From Ligula intestinalis (taxonomy: Eukaryota; Platyhelminthes; Cestoda; Diphyllobothriidea; Diphyllobothriidae), in NCBI GenBank assembly GCA_036362985.1, contig JAYGXS010000007.1:12020944-12084943 (forward strand): a stretch of 64,000 nucleotides of DNA. The letters are read 5' to 3'. The position numbers and the translations under genes are program-made. The notes below the pieces were generated by a model. The model saw nothing but the letters and a program-made list of their open reading frames with translations. It searched no databases and was not told the DNA's origin. Below, one piece after another: positions 57,901 to 63,114 of this stretch; within the stretch, counting starts at the first letter, position 1; every line of letters starts with the position of its first letter.

Positions 57901-60411
57901 GTACGGCAGCTGAGGTGGACGAAACGTTTTTCAGGGAGCAGAAGGGGGCATCTGGTTGTGGAGAGCCCCTTGAGGACCTAGGCAACATTTGCAATCTCAG
58001 TTTTAGGGGGTCAGAAGGCGGAAAATTTCACACAGTTGATCCAGGGCCAACTGCTTTGCTAAGCTCCTTAGGTGCCCTGGCCGGATGCCGTGTCTTTTTA
58101 TGGATGCTACATCAATCTCAGTCCTTCTGATTGTACTCTAGACTTTTTGAGTACTTTTTTCGATTCATCTCATGGTCTCAAGTCTCAATGAATGGAGCCA
58201 TTGTTGCTCAAGATTTCGGATATTCACTTTCAACATTAAGCGGATTTCTCTCTGTGTCTCACCCACCGACTTCATACGACGAATCGCCAATAGCGCGACC
58301 CCTGGTTTCAGGAATAGCCTCAGATAATGTGCCTAGGTGAAAAGTTTTCAGCAAGCAATTGAGCTTGTGGCGGTGATCATCTCCCATTAATGATGCCGTG
58401 GAAAGTGGTTACAGTGTGCGCGTACCAACGAGAGAGGGAGGTCTACAACCCTTAACTGCAACAATAATCCAGAGCAAAACAGATAAAAAAAAGGCAATAA
58501 AATGAAAGAGCGACAGCCATGGCGGTCAGAAATCACTTTTTGAACTTAAGGTCGATAATTGTATTCAGGGATGTAGAGGCGCCGATCAGAATTTGAGGGA
58601 AATAGTTAGGCTGCGCCATGTAGCGGCGAAACATGTACCCAGTATTTTTAGGTAGTACCTTTGCTGTCAAAGTGTGTGGTAAACATCGGTGATAATAATA
58701 ACAATGGTAATATTAGTAGTAGTATTAGTAATAGAAGAAGTAAGGAAAGTGGTAGTAGCAATAGCAGTAGAAGTAGTAGACTTGGTAGTACTAGTAGTAT
58801 TAGATGTGGTAGAATGGGTATTAGCTATAGTAAGAGTATTAGACGCAGTAGTAGAATTATTAGACGTGCTAGCAGTAGTAATAGAAGTGGTAGTAGTAGT
58901 AGTAGAAGTGGGAATAGTAATATTAGTAGAAGTTGCGGTGGTAGTAGTGGTACTAGTAGCAGCTGGGAATGCTGGGAACCCATCGATGAACCGAACCCTT
59001 CGTGTCTCTGCCATACAGCAGCGCAATATCGGCGAAATACGTGACTGAACTTTTGGCTAGCACCTGCATTGTGTATACTTACAAAAGTGACAGTATTAGT
59101 AGCATTAAAGAAAACATCAGCTACAGTAACAGTGTTAGTGGTGGTATCATCGGTGATAATAGAAGCAGTAGTGGTAGTAGTAGTTAAAGTGGTATTAGTT
59201 GTAGTCAGAGTAGTAGTAACAGTAGAAGCGGTGGCAATTATATTAGAAGTGGTAGTAATACTAGTAGAAGTGGCAGTAGTTGTAATAATAGTAGAGGAAG
59301 AAGTAGCATTAATAGAAGTAGTAGTATTACAAGTAATAGCAGTAGTACAAATGGTAGTCGTTTTATTAAGGATAGTATAAGTGTAGTAGCAGTAGTAGTA
59401 TTAGTAAAATTGGTGGTAGTAATACCAATAGTAATATTGGTAGAAGTAGCGGTAGTAGCTATGAGAGTAGCAGTAATAGATGGAGTAGTAGTAATAGTAT
59501 TAGTAGTAGCAGAAATAGTAATAATAGTAGAAGTGGTGGTAGTATTAGTAGCAGCAATAGTAGAAGTGGTGGTAGTAGCAGTAGTAGTAATATGAGTAGG
59601 AGTGATGAGAGTAGTATTAATAGAAGTATTACTACATTGTCGTGGGAGGACGATAGTGAGGAGGAGTAGGAGACAATCATGGTGCTGCTGGGAAAATTTC
59701 GGATGAGGAGTTGAGGGACAGAGGGGCTCAAGCGGGGACGCAATAAAGTAGCGAGCAAAACAGAACTGATGACCGTAGAACGCCTGTAGGGGAGAGGGTG
59801 CTAGGACGGCCTTAAGAACAGCCTTAGCAAGCAGTAGCATACAAGCGATAGCCCAAACATAGTAGGCTATCGATCGACCTACATGCGAGCGAACGCATCG
59901 TGCAGTCAATCGATCAATAACTTGAAATTCAAACCACAGTCAGCAGCCAATTCTACCGGCGAATATTTTAGGAGAGGAGCTAATTGGCTCAATGGATATC
60001 CTGTTACACGGGTTTTTGTCCTAAACGTGTAGTACCTATTACACTAAAATACTTCTGCTGTTGCACACTTCTTGTCGTGTTCTTCCCTTGGGAACTCACA
60101 CAGGGCGTTGTTGGGTGGTGATATCTCGGCCTGGGCTTCCGTTACAACAGAGGGGGACGCAACAGAGGGGATTCGGGGAAAGGGGAACAAAAAAGAAGCC
60201 CTACCTTCCATCCGCGGTCATCCGAATGAGGCAGACCTCGGTGGGTGTGCCCACAAACGACCCCAGGATACCGGCTGTCATGCCGATGCCCATTTTGGTG
60301 AGGAAGCGTGGCGCTCTGCCGTCGTCGTGCGAGAAGTGCTCAAACAGGCTGGTGTAGATTCCCAGACGGGCGGTGGTGTAGGTGGCCTGACGAAGCAGAG
60401 CGGCTGAGAGA
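33754..60411 (-). CDS. SLC25A11: Mitochondrial 2-oxoglutarate/malate carrier, 5' partial, five exons
   Basis: Exons on the minus strand are 60205-60411, 53408-53498, 34339-34429, 34028-34179 and 33754-33936. They join in phase into about 240 residues ending KSGL. Each exon aligns without gaps to the vertebrate oxoglutarate carrier: LSAALLRQATYTT and GTPTEVCLIRMTADGR in the second carrier repeat, then GYTHVFNALYRI and EEGLLALWRG. The third repeat has LPVDIAKTRIQNM (PxD/ExxK/R signature) and SLWKGFTPYF. The family exchanges 2-oxoglutarate for malate across the inner mitochondrial membrane in the malate-aspartate shuttle. The first ~85 residues (first repeat) were not found between 60412 and 64000, so the 5' exons probably lie farther right. 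Two introns are 159 and 91 bases; the other two are about 19.0 and 6.7 kb and full of mobile DNA. Confidence 0.95.
34028..34179 (-). CDS. SLC25A11: Carrier exon with third-repeat signature
   Basis: The exon has 152 bases, phase 1 to 0, with acceptor gccttttag and donor gtacgt. It encodes LITDGFGLHLVSSMGSALIT and then SLPVDIAKTRIQNMRTING, including the mitochondrial carrier signature of repeat three. Introns of 159 and 91 bases flank it. Confidence 0.93.
34339..34429 (-). CDS. SLC25A11: Carrier exon, fourth helix region
   Basis: The exon has 91 bases, phase 0 to 1, with acceptor tttcttgtag and donor gtaagt. It encodes GAIPTMGRAAVVNVAQLVSY followed by SQFKQIIVEH, characteristic of the oxoglutarate carrier's even-numbered helix and matrix loop. 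Confidence 0.93.
35800..35895 (-). repeat. tRNA-derived SINE fragment
   Basis: On the minus strand TCTTAGCTCGACGGTTATGA resembles an A box and CGCGGGCTCAGTCCTC a decayed B box about 30 bases later. No tail was recognised. Confidence 0.5.
36710..37593 (+). mobile_element. 5'-truncated non-LTR retrotransposon, 3' end of Pol
   Basis: The C-terminal part of a Pol ORF, its stop (37483) and ~110 bases of 3' UTR end in a short acaacaacaac tail. Upstream sequence shows no RT palm, so the copy is truncated as usual for target-primed retrotransposition. Confidence 0.8.
36751..37485 (+). pseudogene. Reverse transcriptase C-terminal (thumb/zinc-knuckle) fragment
   Basis: The frame is open for 244 codons, and in-frame homology (LTALAGYSWDQDTETL) starts slightly upstream of the first ATG. 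Visible hallmarks are ENVALRIAMGC and HSFMQAKIYIAQS. A Cys/His cluster follows, CPDCLLPSHTTCHLFDCPAN, and the closing DLTPEDLWLRPDKVAKFI. These are typical of the Pol C-terminus in jockey/R1-like elements of worms and arthropods. It lacks the catalytic palm and cannot be functional alone. It lies antisense to the carrier gene. Confidence 0.85.
37990..38810 (+). repeat. Repeat family G, copy 1, split by an RTE-like insertion
   Basis: Bases 37990-38223 and 38788-38900 align in order to 54965-55215 and 55215-55320. Shared blocks include tgactggcggact, aggtgtggcggca, cgcgccagcc, gtagatgctgtgc and cgcaagtca. Confidence 0.75.
38224..38787 (+). mobile_element. 5'-truncated RTE/craniate-endonuclease-type non-LTR fragment with target duplication
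   Basis: Translation shows KMCVYRASIQSALLYGCECW, RLEVFDHQCLRTIL and, after a frameshift near 38430, IQGRRFRWFGHVLRRLPHE. It then reads RRGRQLKTWL and closes with DIIEAG. This is the common C-terminal signature of flatworm RTE-like Pol proteins. The 9-base agtctactc stands on both sides (38215-38223 and 38788-38796), and an A-rich tail (aagtaaaaaca) precedes the right copy. Confidence 0.85.
40440..40839. other. Assembly gap (400 N)
   Basis: 400 consecutive unknown bases form a fixed-size scaffold gap. The left flank has a poly-C run (about 40346-40358); the right flank is a repeat seen again at 62391-63115. Nothing can be said about its content. Confidence 1.
40841..41060 (+). repeat. Repeat I, copy next to the gap
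   Basis: ggatgctggtaatcctg and the aaaggacagccgg-cc-gctgtcc block, followed by tttattccgg, match 62830-62400 (inverted) and 62998-63110. It is part of the same composite repeat that adjoins the long inverted repeat on the right. Confidence 0.6.
41480..41515 (-). repeat. SINE tail fragment
   Basis: The minus strand reads AATGAGCCAGAAATGGCCAT, the tail seen after the SINE heads at 11806-11932 and 42555-42725. No head is present. Confidence 0.4.
41679..42540 (+). repeat. Long inverted repeat H, left arm
   Basis: Starts cctggaatgaatattgttat and ends ccgttttgtgtacattca. The whole ~860 bases recur in reverse complement at 63115-64000 with high identity (by eye over nine bases in ten) and a few indels, the largest about 30 bases. 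It contains a tRNA-like SINE segment (42240-42335) and a GC-rich cgcgcgcgagcgagcgcg block. Confidence 0.9.
42555..42725 (+). repeat. tRNA-derived SINE copy
   Basis: A-box-like GGCGCGGTTTTTAGGACGTC and B-box-like GCGGGTTCAAGCCTC are followed by the tail AATAGGCCAGAAATGGCCAG and GTCTCCCTTTTCCTTGCC. It directly follows the H repeat arm. Confidence 0.7.
46221..46394. repeat. Hairpin with 43-base near-perfect arms
   Basis: Arms 46221-46263 and 46351-46394 are inverted complements, starting aataagaagcagacagcgag, with three differences and an ~87-base loop. Confidence 0.8.
47223..47639. mobile_element. MITE with 26-bp inverted termini and TA duplication, nested
   Basis: Termini cagtagtcgccggctattaa and its complement at 47614-47639 match at 25 of 26 positions. 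TA flanks lie at 47221-47222 and 47640-47641. The 417-bp interior is non-coding and repeats the aagccca/gccggcgg motif. CAGT ends with TA duplication place it with Tc1/mariner/pogo-type MITEs. The paralogous element at 51225-51990 has an empty site (ccttggtactctac near 51622). Confidence 0.9.
47640..47782 (-). pseudogene. GIY-YIG endonuclease fragment of a Penelope-like element
   Basis: On the minus strand YEFTCTCGYKFIGRTQREL and the following RAAEHLP match the C-terminal GIY-YIG domain with the CxC motif of Penelope-like retroelements. The frame then runs into the nested MITE. The paralogous stretch at 51640-51720 carries the same block with more decay. Confidence 0.75.
48660..49285 (+). pseudogene. 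Reverse transcriptase fragment of copy A
   Basis: The frame shows WQFAYKARRNILHALALVVH, then AFLDHSSAFNTILLHF (RT motif with the first catalytic aspartate), SWLVDYCTTRTQL and, after a stop, LPNNCGVLQGSILSP. The YADD-equivalent reads as a degenerate KIRC-YGRWPC region near 49020-49050. Multiple stops make it non-functional. Confidence 0.8.
49292..50510 (+). repeat. Repeat C, one partial and one fuller copy
   Basis: Bases 49292-49800 and 49860-50510 both align in order to 52255-53045. Shared blocks are gaa-aagtt-gaaattctccac, ctgtccgac-like, cgttcggctc-cttgc and gttcacgaactcccc. The fuller copy carries a TATAAAAG box at 50326. Confidence 0.65.
50326..50333 (+). promoter_or_regulatory. TATA-like box in repeat C
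   Basis: TATAAAAG sits about 60 bases before a CRE-like TGACGTCA (50397-50404). The other copy keeps CATAAAAG (52872-52879) and CGTGACGG at the same spacing. It is possibly the internal promoter of a retroelement. Confidence 0.4.
50601..50781 (+). pseudogene. RT C-terminal fragment of copy A
   Basis: The frame SPYLVIYRCLHSSPHALLL, then ending YSAAAVFTYF, is the counterpart of the copy B ending ALIRRFIDACILPPVILFCA and following. The two stops align. It has no catalytic residues. Confidence 0.65.
51225..51990. mobile_element. Penelope-like foldback element 2 (MITE-free)
   Basis: Arms 51225-51390 and 51815-51990 are inverted complements, sharing cagaaatcaatacata and gattattctcc. The interior matches foldback 1 in order: gatcaccagggcaatt, aacaagtactcgg, gacagagtgaccact and cttgcatccgcgagtgc. 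No MITE sits at the equivalent TA. Confidence 0.75.
52255..53045 (+). repeat. Repeat C, copy 2
   Basis: See 49292-50510. This copy has an additional internal stretch (52530-52640) and preserves the TATA-like and CRE-like blocks near 52872 and 52936. It ends with gactgcgtgtatccgtggtt. Confidence 0.65.
53408..53498 (-). CDS. SLC25A11: Carrier exon linking repeats two and three
   Basis: The exon has 91 bases, phase 2 to 0, with acceptor ttccatcgtcag and donor gtgagt. With the AG from the preceding exon it encodes RLPMAERRGYTHVFNALYRI followed by IKEEGLLALWR, closely matching the vertebrate carrier's matrix loop. Confidence 0.94.
54290..55330 (+). repeat. Repeat family G, two adjoining copies
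   Basis: The copy at 54965-55330 aligns to 37990-38223 plus 38788-38900. A more diverged copy precedes it at 54290-54960, with shared blocks gagaatcaggctcaatggct, ccttcttaatg-ggcc and gtggacat-atcga-agcgaaggtc. A third partial relative lies at 61400-61515. Confidence 0.65.
56410..56620 (-). repeat. Inverted fragment of jockey-like copy B
   Basis: The reverse complement of 56430-56600 reads tttctgcccaatgaggtatc, then tttttggtaccttggtgtta, matching 56972-57040 on the plus strand. It is an independent truncated copy in opposite orientation, not an extension of copy B. Confidence 0.75.
56720..57660 (+). mobile_element. Jockey/CR1-like retrotransposon copy B
   Basis: Begins within the RT palm region (a decayed caggcgatcacctcttctccc to ccacactgacgacttacg stretch equivalent to the end of copy A's motif). 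It continues through a 112-codon frame to the stop at 57276, and a 3' UTR ends near 57640 (gatatcaccttcaaaataaa). Confidence 0.75.
56940..57278 (+). pseudogene. RT thumb/C-terminal fragment of copy B
   Basis: The frame includes SFWYLGVTVKSNLSCTLHIE, the usual block after the palm, then LNYTPRALIRRFIDACILPP and a terminal PTSLNAF. It lacks the catalytic YADD. It is 5' truncated and lies in the carrier intron on the opposite strand. Confidence 0.75.
58130..58250 (+). repeat. 3'-UTR fragment of the jockey-like family
   Basis: agactttttgagtacttttt, aatgaatggagccattgttg and gatattcactttcaacatta match the 3' end of copy B (57545-57640) and copy A (51100-51150). Confidence 0.65.
58683..59640. repeat. 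~950-bp imperfect trinucleotide array (AGT/AAT/GGT type)
   Basis: Nearly every triplet is AGT, AGA, AAT, ATT or GGT on the plus strand, interrupted by about 120 bases of other sequence at 58960-59080. Because the unit is three bases, long frames without stops arise on both strands (Ser/Arg/Asn, Val/Ile, Thr/Ile/Asn). They are composition artefacts, not genes. Confidence 0.9.
60205..60411 (-). CDS. SLC25A11: First recognisable carrier exon (helices 2-4)
   Basis: The exon has 207 bases, with acceptor cctgcatttcag and donor gtaggg. It begins in the third base of a Gly codon, so the preceding exon ends in phase 2. It encodes LSAALLRQATYTTARLGIYT, a loop with FSHDDGRAP and GIGMTAGILGSFVGTPTEVC ending ADGR. 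The second-repeat signature PTEVCLIRM matches the oxoglutarate carrier rather than other SLC25 members. Confidence 0.95.
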
Positions 60412-60534
60412 CTGAAATGCAGGAGGGGGAGATGAAGCGGATCAGGGCAAAAGCATTCGACTAGGTCATGGAAAACTGAGCTACACTGTAACGGGTAAAT
60501 AAACACACCCGACTAACGTCTAGCCTGTTAGGGG

Positions 60535-60795
60535 GGGGGGAGTTAACAGATTTGCTTAATTCAGTTGACCCAATTGTGAAAACCATTCGCGGCCTCACAT
60601 GGGAGTCGAACCCACACAGCAGGGCAGGCTTTTGCGCAACCACCGCTCTACTAGTGAGCTACGAGGCACGCCATGCACCGTCAAGTTAATCCTACTTGGC
60701 TCTATTTTATTCGCCCAACTTATAGCTCGTATTGAATCTACCATTACGGAACAGCAGGCTGACTGCTCAAGCAGGGTGTCCGAAGCAATCATCTA
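60535..60795 (-). repeat. tRNA-derived SINE-like unit 1 of a tandem pair
   Basis: On the minus strand GCCTCGTAGCTCACTAGTAG resembles a tRNA 5' part with A box and GTGTGGGTTCGACTCCCAT has an intact B box. Flanks tttgcttaattcagttgacc and cgtcaagttaatcctacttg recur in unit 2. Confidence 0.75.
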
Positions 60796-60824
60796 GAATC
60801 CACCAGAATGACTACTAGGCTGTC

Positions 60825-61070
60825 TAGGAGGGTTTGGCAGATTTGTTTAATTTATTTGACCCAATTATGAAAGATTTGCCGTCTCGGTGGATGGTGAACC
60901 CACACACCATGGAAGGCTTTTGCACAGCCAAAGCTCTACCATTGAGCTACGAGACTCACCATGGGCCGTCAATTAAATCACACTTGGGTCAATTTGTTGG
61001 CTCAGTTTTACTGCCTAGGAAATCCTGCCTAGCAGTCAGCTTACTGCGTTCGTATTGGTGGATTTCATAG
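60825..61070 (-). repeat. tRNA-derived SINE-like unit 2 of a tandem pair
   Basis: It repeats unit 1 in the same order: tttgtttaatttatttgacc, gtgaacccacacaccatgga, ctaccattgagctacgagac and gccgtcaattaaatcacact. It has lost a few bases of the B box. Confidence 0.75.
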
Positions 61071-61710
61071 GTGTAGTAACACCAGGCAAGCAAATCACGG
61101 TGCAACTCCTAGCCGCCGAACTTAACGCAGCACTTGCACCTGGTGATGTCGCGGTCTATACAAAACATCGAAACTGTCATTGGATTTAATTGGTCCACAA
61201 TGAGAGGCTGTTGTGGCGGATGCCGGAGCCTATGGGCGACCGTCATGATCAGTGGGGACCCCGTCGAGGGAAGGACGGGGCGCAGGGTGTACAAGGTTGC
61301 AATGTGCCCCCTAAACGGGCTGGGTTGCAAATGCGTTGGACGAACATACGGGGGGAGGGGGATCTGGGTCAAGCGTGGCCAGCTCCGGCCCCGTGCGTCC
61401 GGTCTCGCCTCCGCTTGTCTTTACTACGGGCATAGGCAGATGAGAGAAGAGAGAGAGTGCGGCAGATGCAACGAAAGTCAACTATCACTTGAAACTAATC
61501 TACGCTTAAGTCGCCAACACGCACGGTTGGCTGGCTAGTAGCCCTTGTGGATCAGGAGCCCCGCCGGGTTGGCTCCAATCCCGGCGGCGAGGAAGGGAAG
61601 TCGGAGCAGCATACTCGGGAGGGGCTGCTCCATCATCAAAAACAAAGGAGGGGAGATAGATCCACCACAGGGAGGTTTGGTGTAGCAGACCTTGGCCGCT
61701 GTGAGGGCGG

Positions 61711-62139
61711 GTGGGAACGCGGTCGAAGACGCGTCTGCTGTGGTTCCCGACACCCACGGTGGACTTAGACGGTGGTAATAGCCGACGGCTATTCCGTACT
61801 GAGTTCACTCCGCACTTACCGGTCCTCCGTGACTCTACAATGCTGCATAGAAGCAGCAAGACTCCTGTAGACGTCTCAAATACCGTGTTGAAGGAAATCG
61901 GTAACGGGAACACCAACTCCCTCACCGCAATCGAAGTCCTACAGAAGGAGCGACGTGCAAATATCGTAGGCCGCCTTTTAGGTCAACTCGAGTCCCTTTT
62001 TGTTTTCATCACACTAGTTCTTGGGGTTATGGCGATACTGGGCATCTCGCTAGACTATCTGATAAGGCTAGATGACAATTCAACTCACGGACCACCGACG
62101 AGGTCCGTCGCGTGTCTTACAGAACGGTCTCAAATTTGA
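61711..62139 (+). CDS. Putative small single-pass membrane protein, unrecognised
   Basis: A 142-residue ATG-started frame carries, from about residue 55, a polar helix-like stretch (SLTAIEVLQKERRANIVGRL). A hydrophobic segment of about 22 residues follows (about 95-117, LFVFITLVLGVMAILGISLDY), then a short tail with sequon NST. The first ~45 codons look less protein-like, so the true coding part may start later, after an acceptor. No family is recognised. A minus-strand frame overlaps the first half. Chance cannot be excluded. Confidence 0.3.
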   Translation: MGTRSKTRLLWFPTPTVDLDGGNSRRLFRTEFTPHLPVLRDSTMLHRSSKTPVDVSNTVLKEIGNGNTNSLTAIEVLQKERRANIVGRLLGQLESLFVFITLVLGVMAILGISLDYLIRLDDNSTHGPPTRSVACLTERSQI

Positions 62140-62240
62140 AAGTCAGAATTCCGAGATAAAAATAGGAGTTACTCTTCTGCTCACTGAAATACATTTGTTG
62201 ATTTGTAGACGCTTCGGACAGCTGGGTCGGCTATCCTTTG

Positions 62241-63003
62241 GCGAAGCCAATACTGACTTTATCAATTAGCAAGTTTAAAGTTGCGGTTGTGCGTATTGGC
62301 CTTGGGCTGATCGATTTTTCTCCGGTCACTGTTTGGCCATGCATGTGGATTTAGACTTAACGTTATGGTGGTTGGCGTTCTATTTCATCCCCACGGTAGA
62401 AGATGGTGCTGGTAAACCTGCTCCCTCTTCCGGTGGTTTCATCACGAGGTCGTCTTTGTTTTCAAATCCTAAGTTCGGCTTGACCTAGTCCTGTTCTTCA
62501 ATCACGTAATGGCGTAGGACTTTGTAGGCCGCGGGGAGGTCCAGTTGCCTGTTGACGGAGTTGCCGTCTGAGTACCATGCCTCAAGCGTTAGTCTTATCG
62601 CAGGGGGTTAAGTAAGTTAAACCCAAAAACTTCGATCTTCAGACCATGGTTACTTAGTAGAGGAGAAGTCAGTAGACGTCAGAATAGAAAGAATAGTTTA
62701 TTGTGTACACAAAGGAACGAAGAATAGATAGAAAGAAGTTGGACTTCGGAGCACACGTTATTCCGCTGGAGCGCCGTGGCCCTAAATAATGCCTGGCAGC
62801 CGAGATTGGGGAAGAAGAGGGAGCAGGATTACCAGCATCCTCTACCGTGGAGACGAAACACAACAGTAAATGCCGTCAAGCCATGCCAAAATGCACACGC
62901 AGAGCCAAACAGCGAACAGAGAAAAATCGATCAGCCCAAGGCCAACACGTACAGCCGCAACTTTAAACTTGATGATCGATAAAGTCAGTATTCGTTTCGA
63001 CAA
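62241..63003. mobile_element. Foldback element with ~190-bp arms
   Basis: Arms 62241-62433 and 62813-63003 are inverted complements. Shared blocks are aatactgactttatc, caagtttaaagttgcgg, ggccttgggctgatcgattt and ccacggtaga-gatg-tgg. The ~380-base centre is non-coding. It adjoins repeat I and the right arm of inverted repeat H. Confidence 0.8.
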
Positions 63004-63114
63004 AGGGCAGCCGCCCAGCTGTCCGAAAGGTCAGCAAATCTACAAGTTTATTCCGGAAGCAGGAGGTGGTTTCTCATTCTTAGCACGGAATTCTGACTTT
63101 TTCAAATATGAGTA
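63004..63114 (+). repeat. Repeat I, right copy
   Basis: aaagggcagccgcccagctg, gtcagcaaatctacaagttt and ggaattctgactttt match 40932-41035 beside the assembly gap, in the same orientation. Confidence 0.65.

Larger units (their letters stand above)
53499..60204 (-). other. ~6.7-kb carrier intron with repeats and a trinucleotide array
   Basis: The intron runs from donor gtaggg (60199-60204) to acceptor atcgtcag (53499-53506). It has a pyrimidine-rich stretch (54060-54130), repeat G copies (54290-55330), jockey-like copy B with an inverted fragment (56410-57660) and the trinucleotide array (58683-59640). The stretches 53640-54050, 55340-56400 and 59650-60190 show nothing assignable. Confidence 0.65.
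60412..62240. other. Region right of the carrier exons, SINE-like units and repeats
   Basis: No carrier N-terminal exon (GG-x-AGM or QPLDLVK-type) was found on the minus strand here or to the window end. It contains two tandem SINE-like units, a repeat G remnant (61400-61515) and the ORF at 61711-62139. Confidence 0.4.

Noticed and set aside
58667..59909. Long open frames on both strands (up to 223 codons) with Ser/Asn/Arg, Val/Ile or Thr/Ile runs
   Set aside because: They are produced by the three-base periodicity of the trinucleotide array; there is no domain or normal composition.
60600..60670. Functional tRNA gene
   Set aside because: The A and B boxes are good, but the acceptor stem does not pair and a diverged tandem copy shares long flanks, so it is a SINE-type unit.
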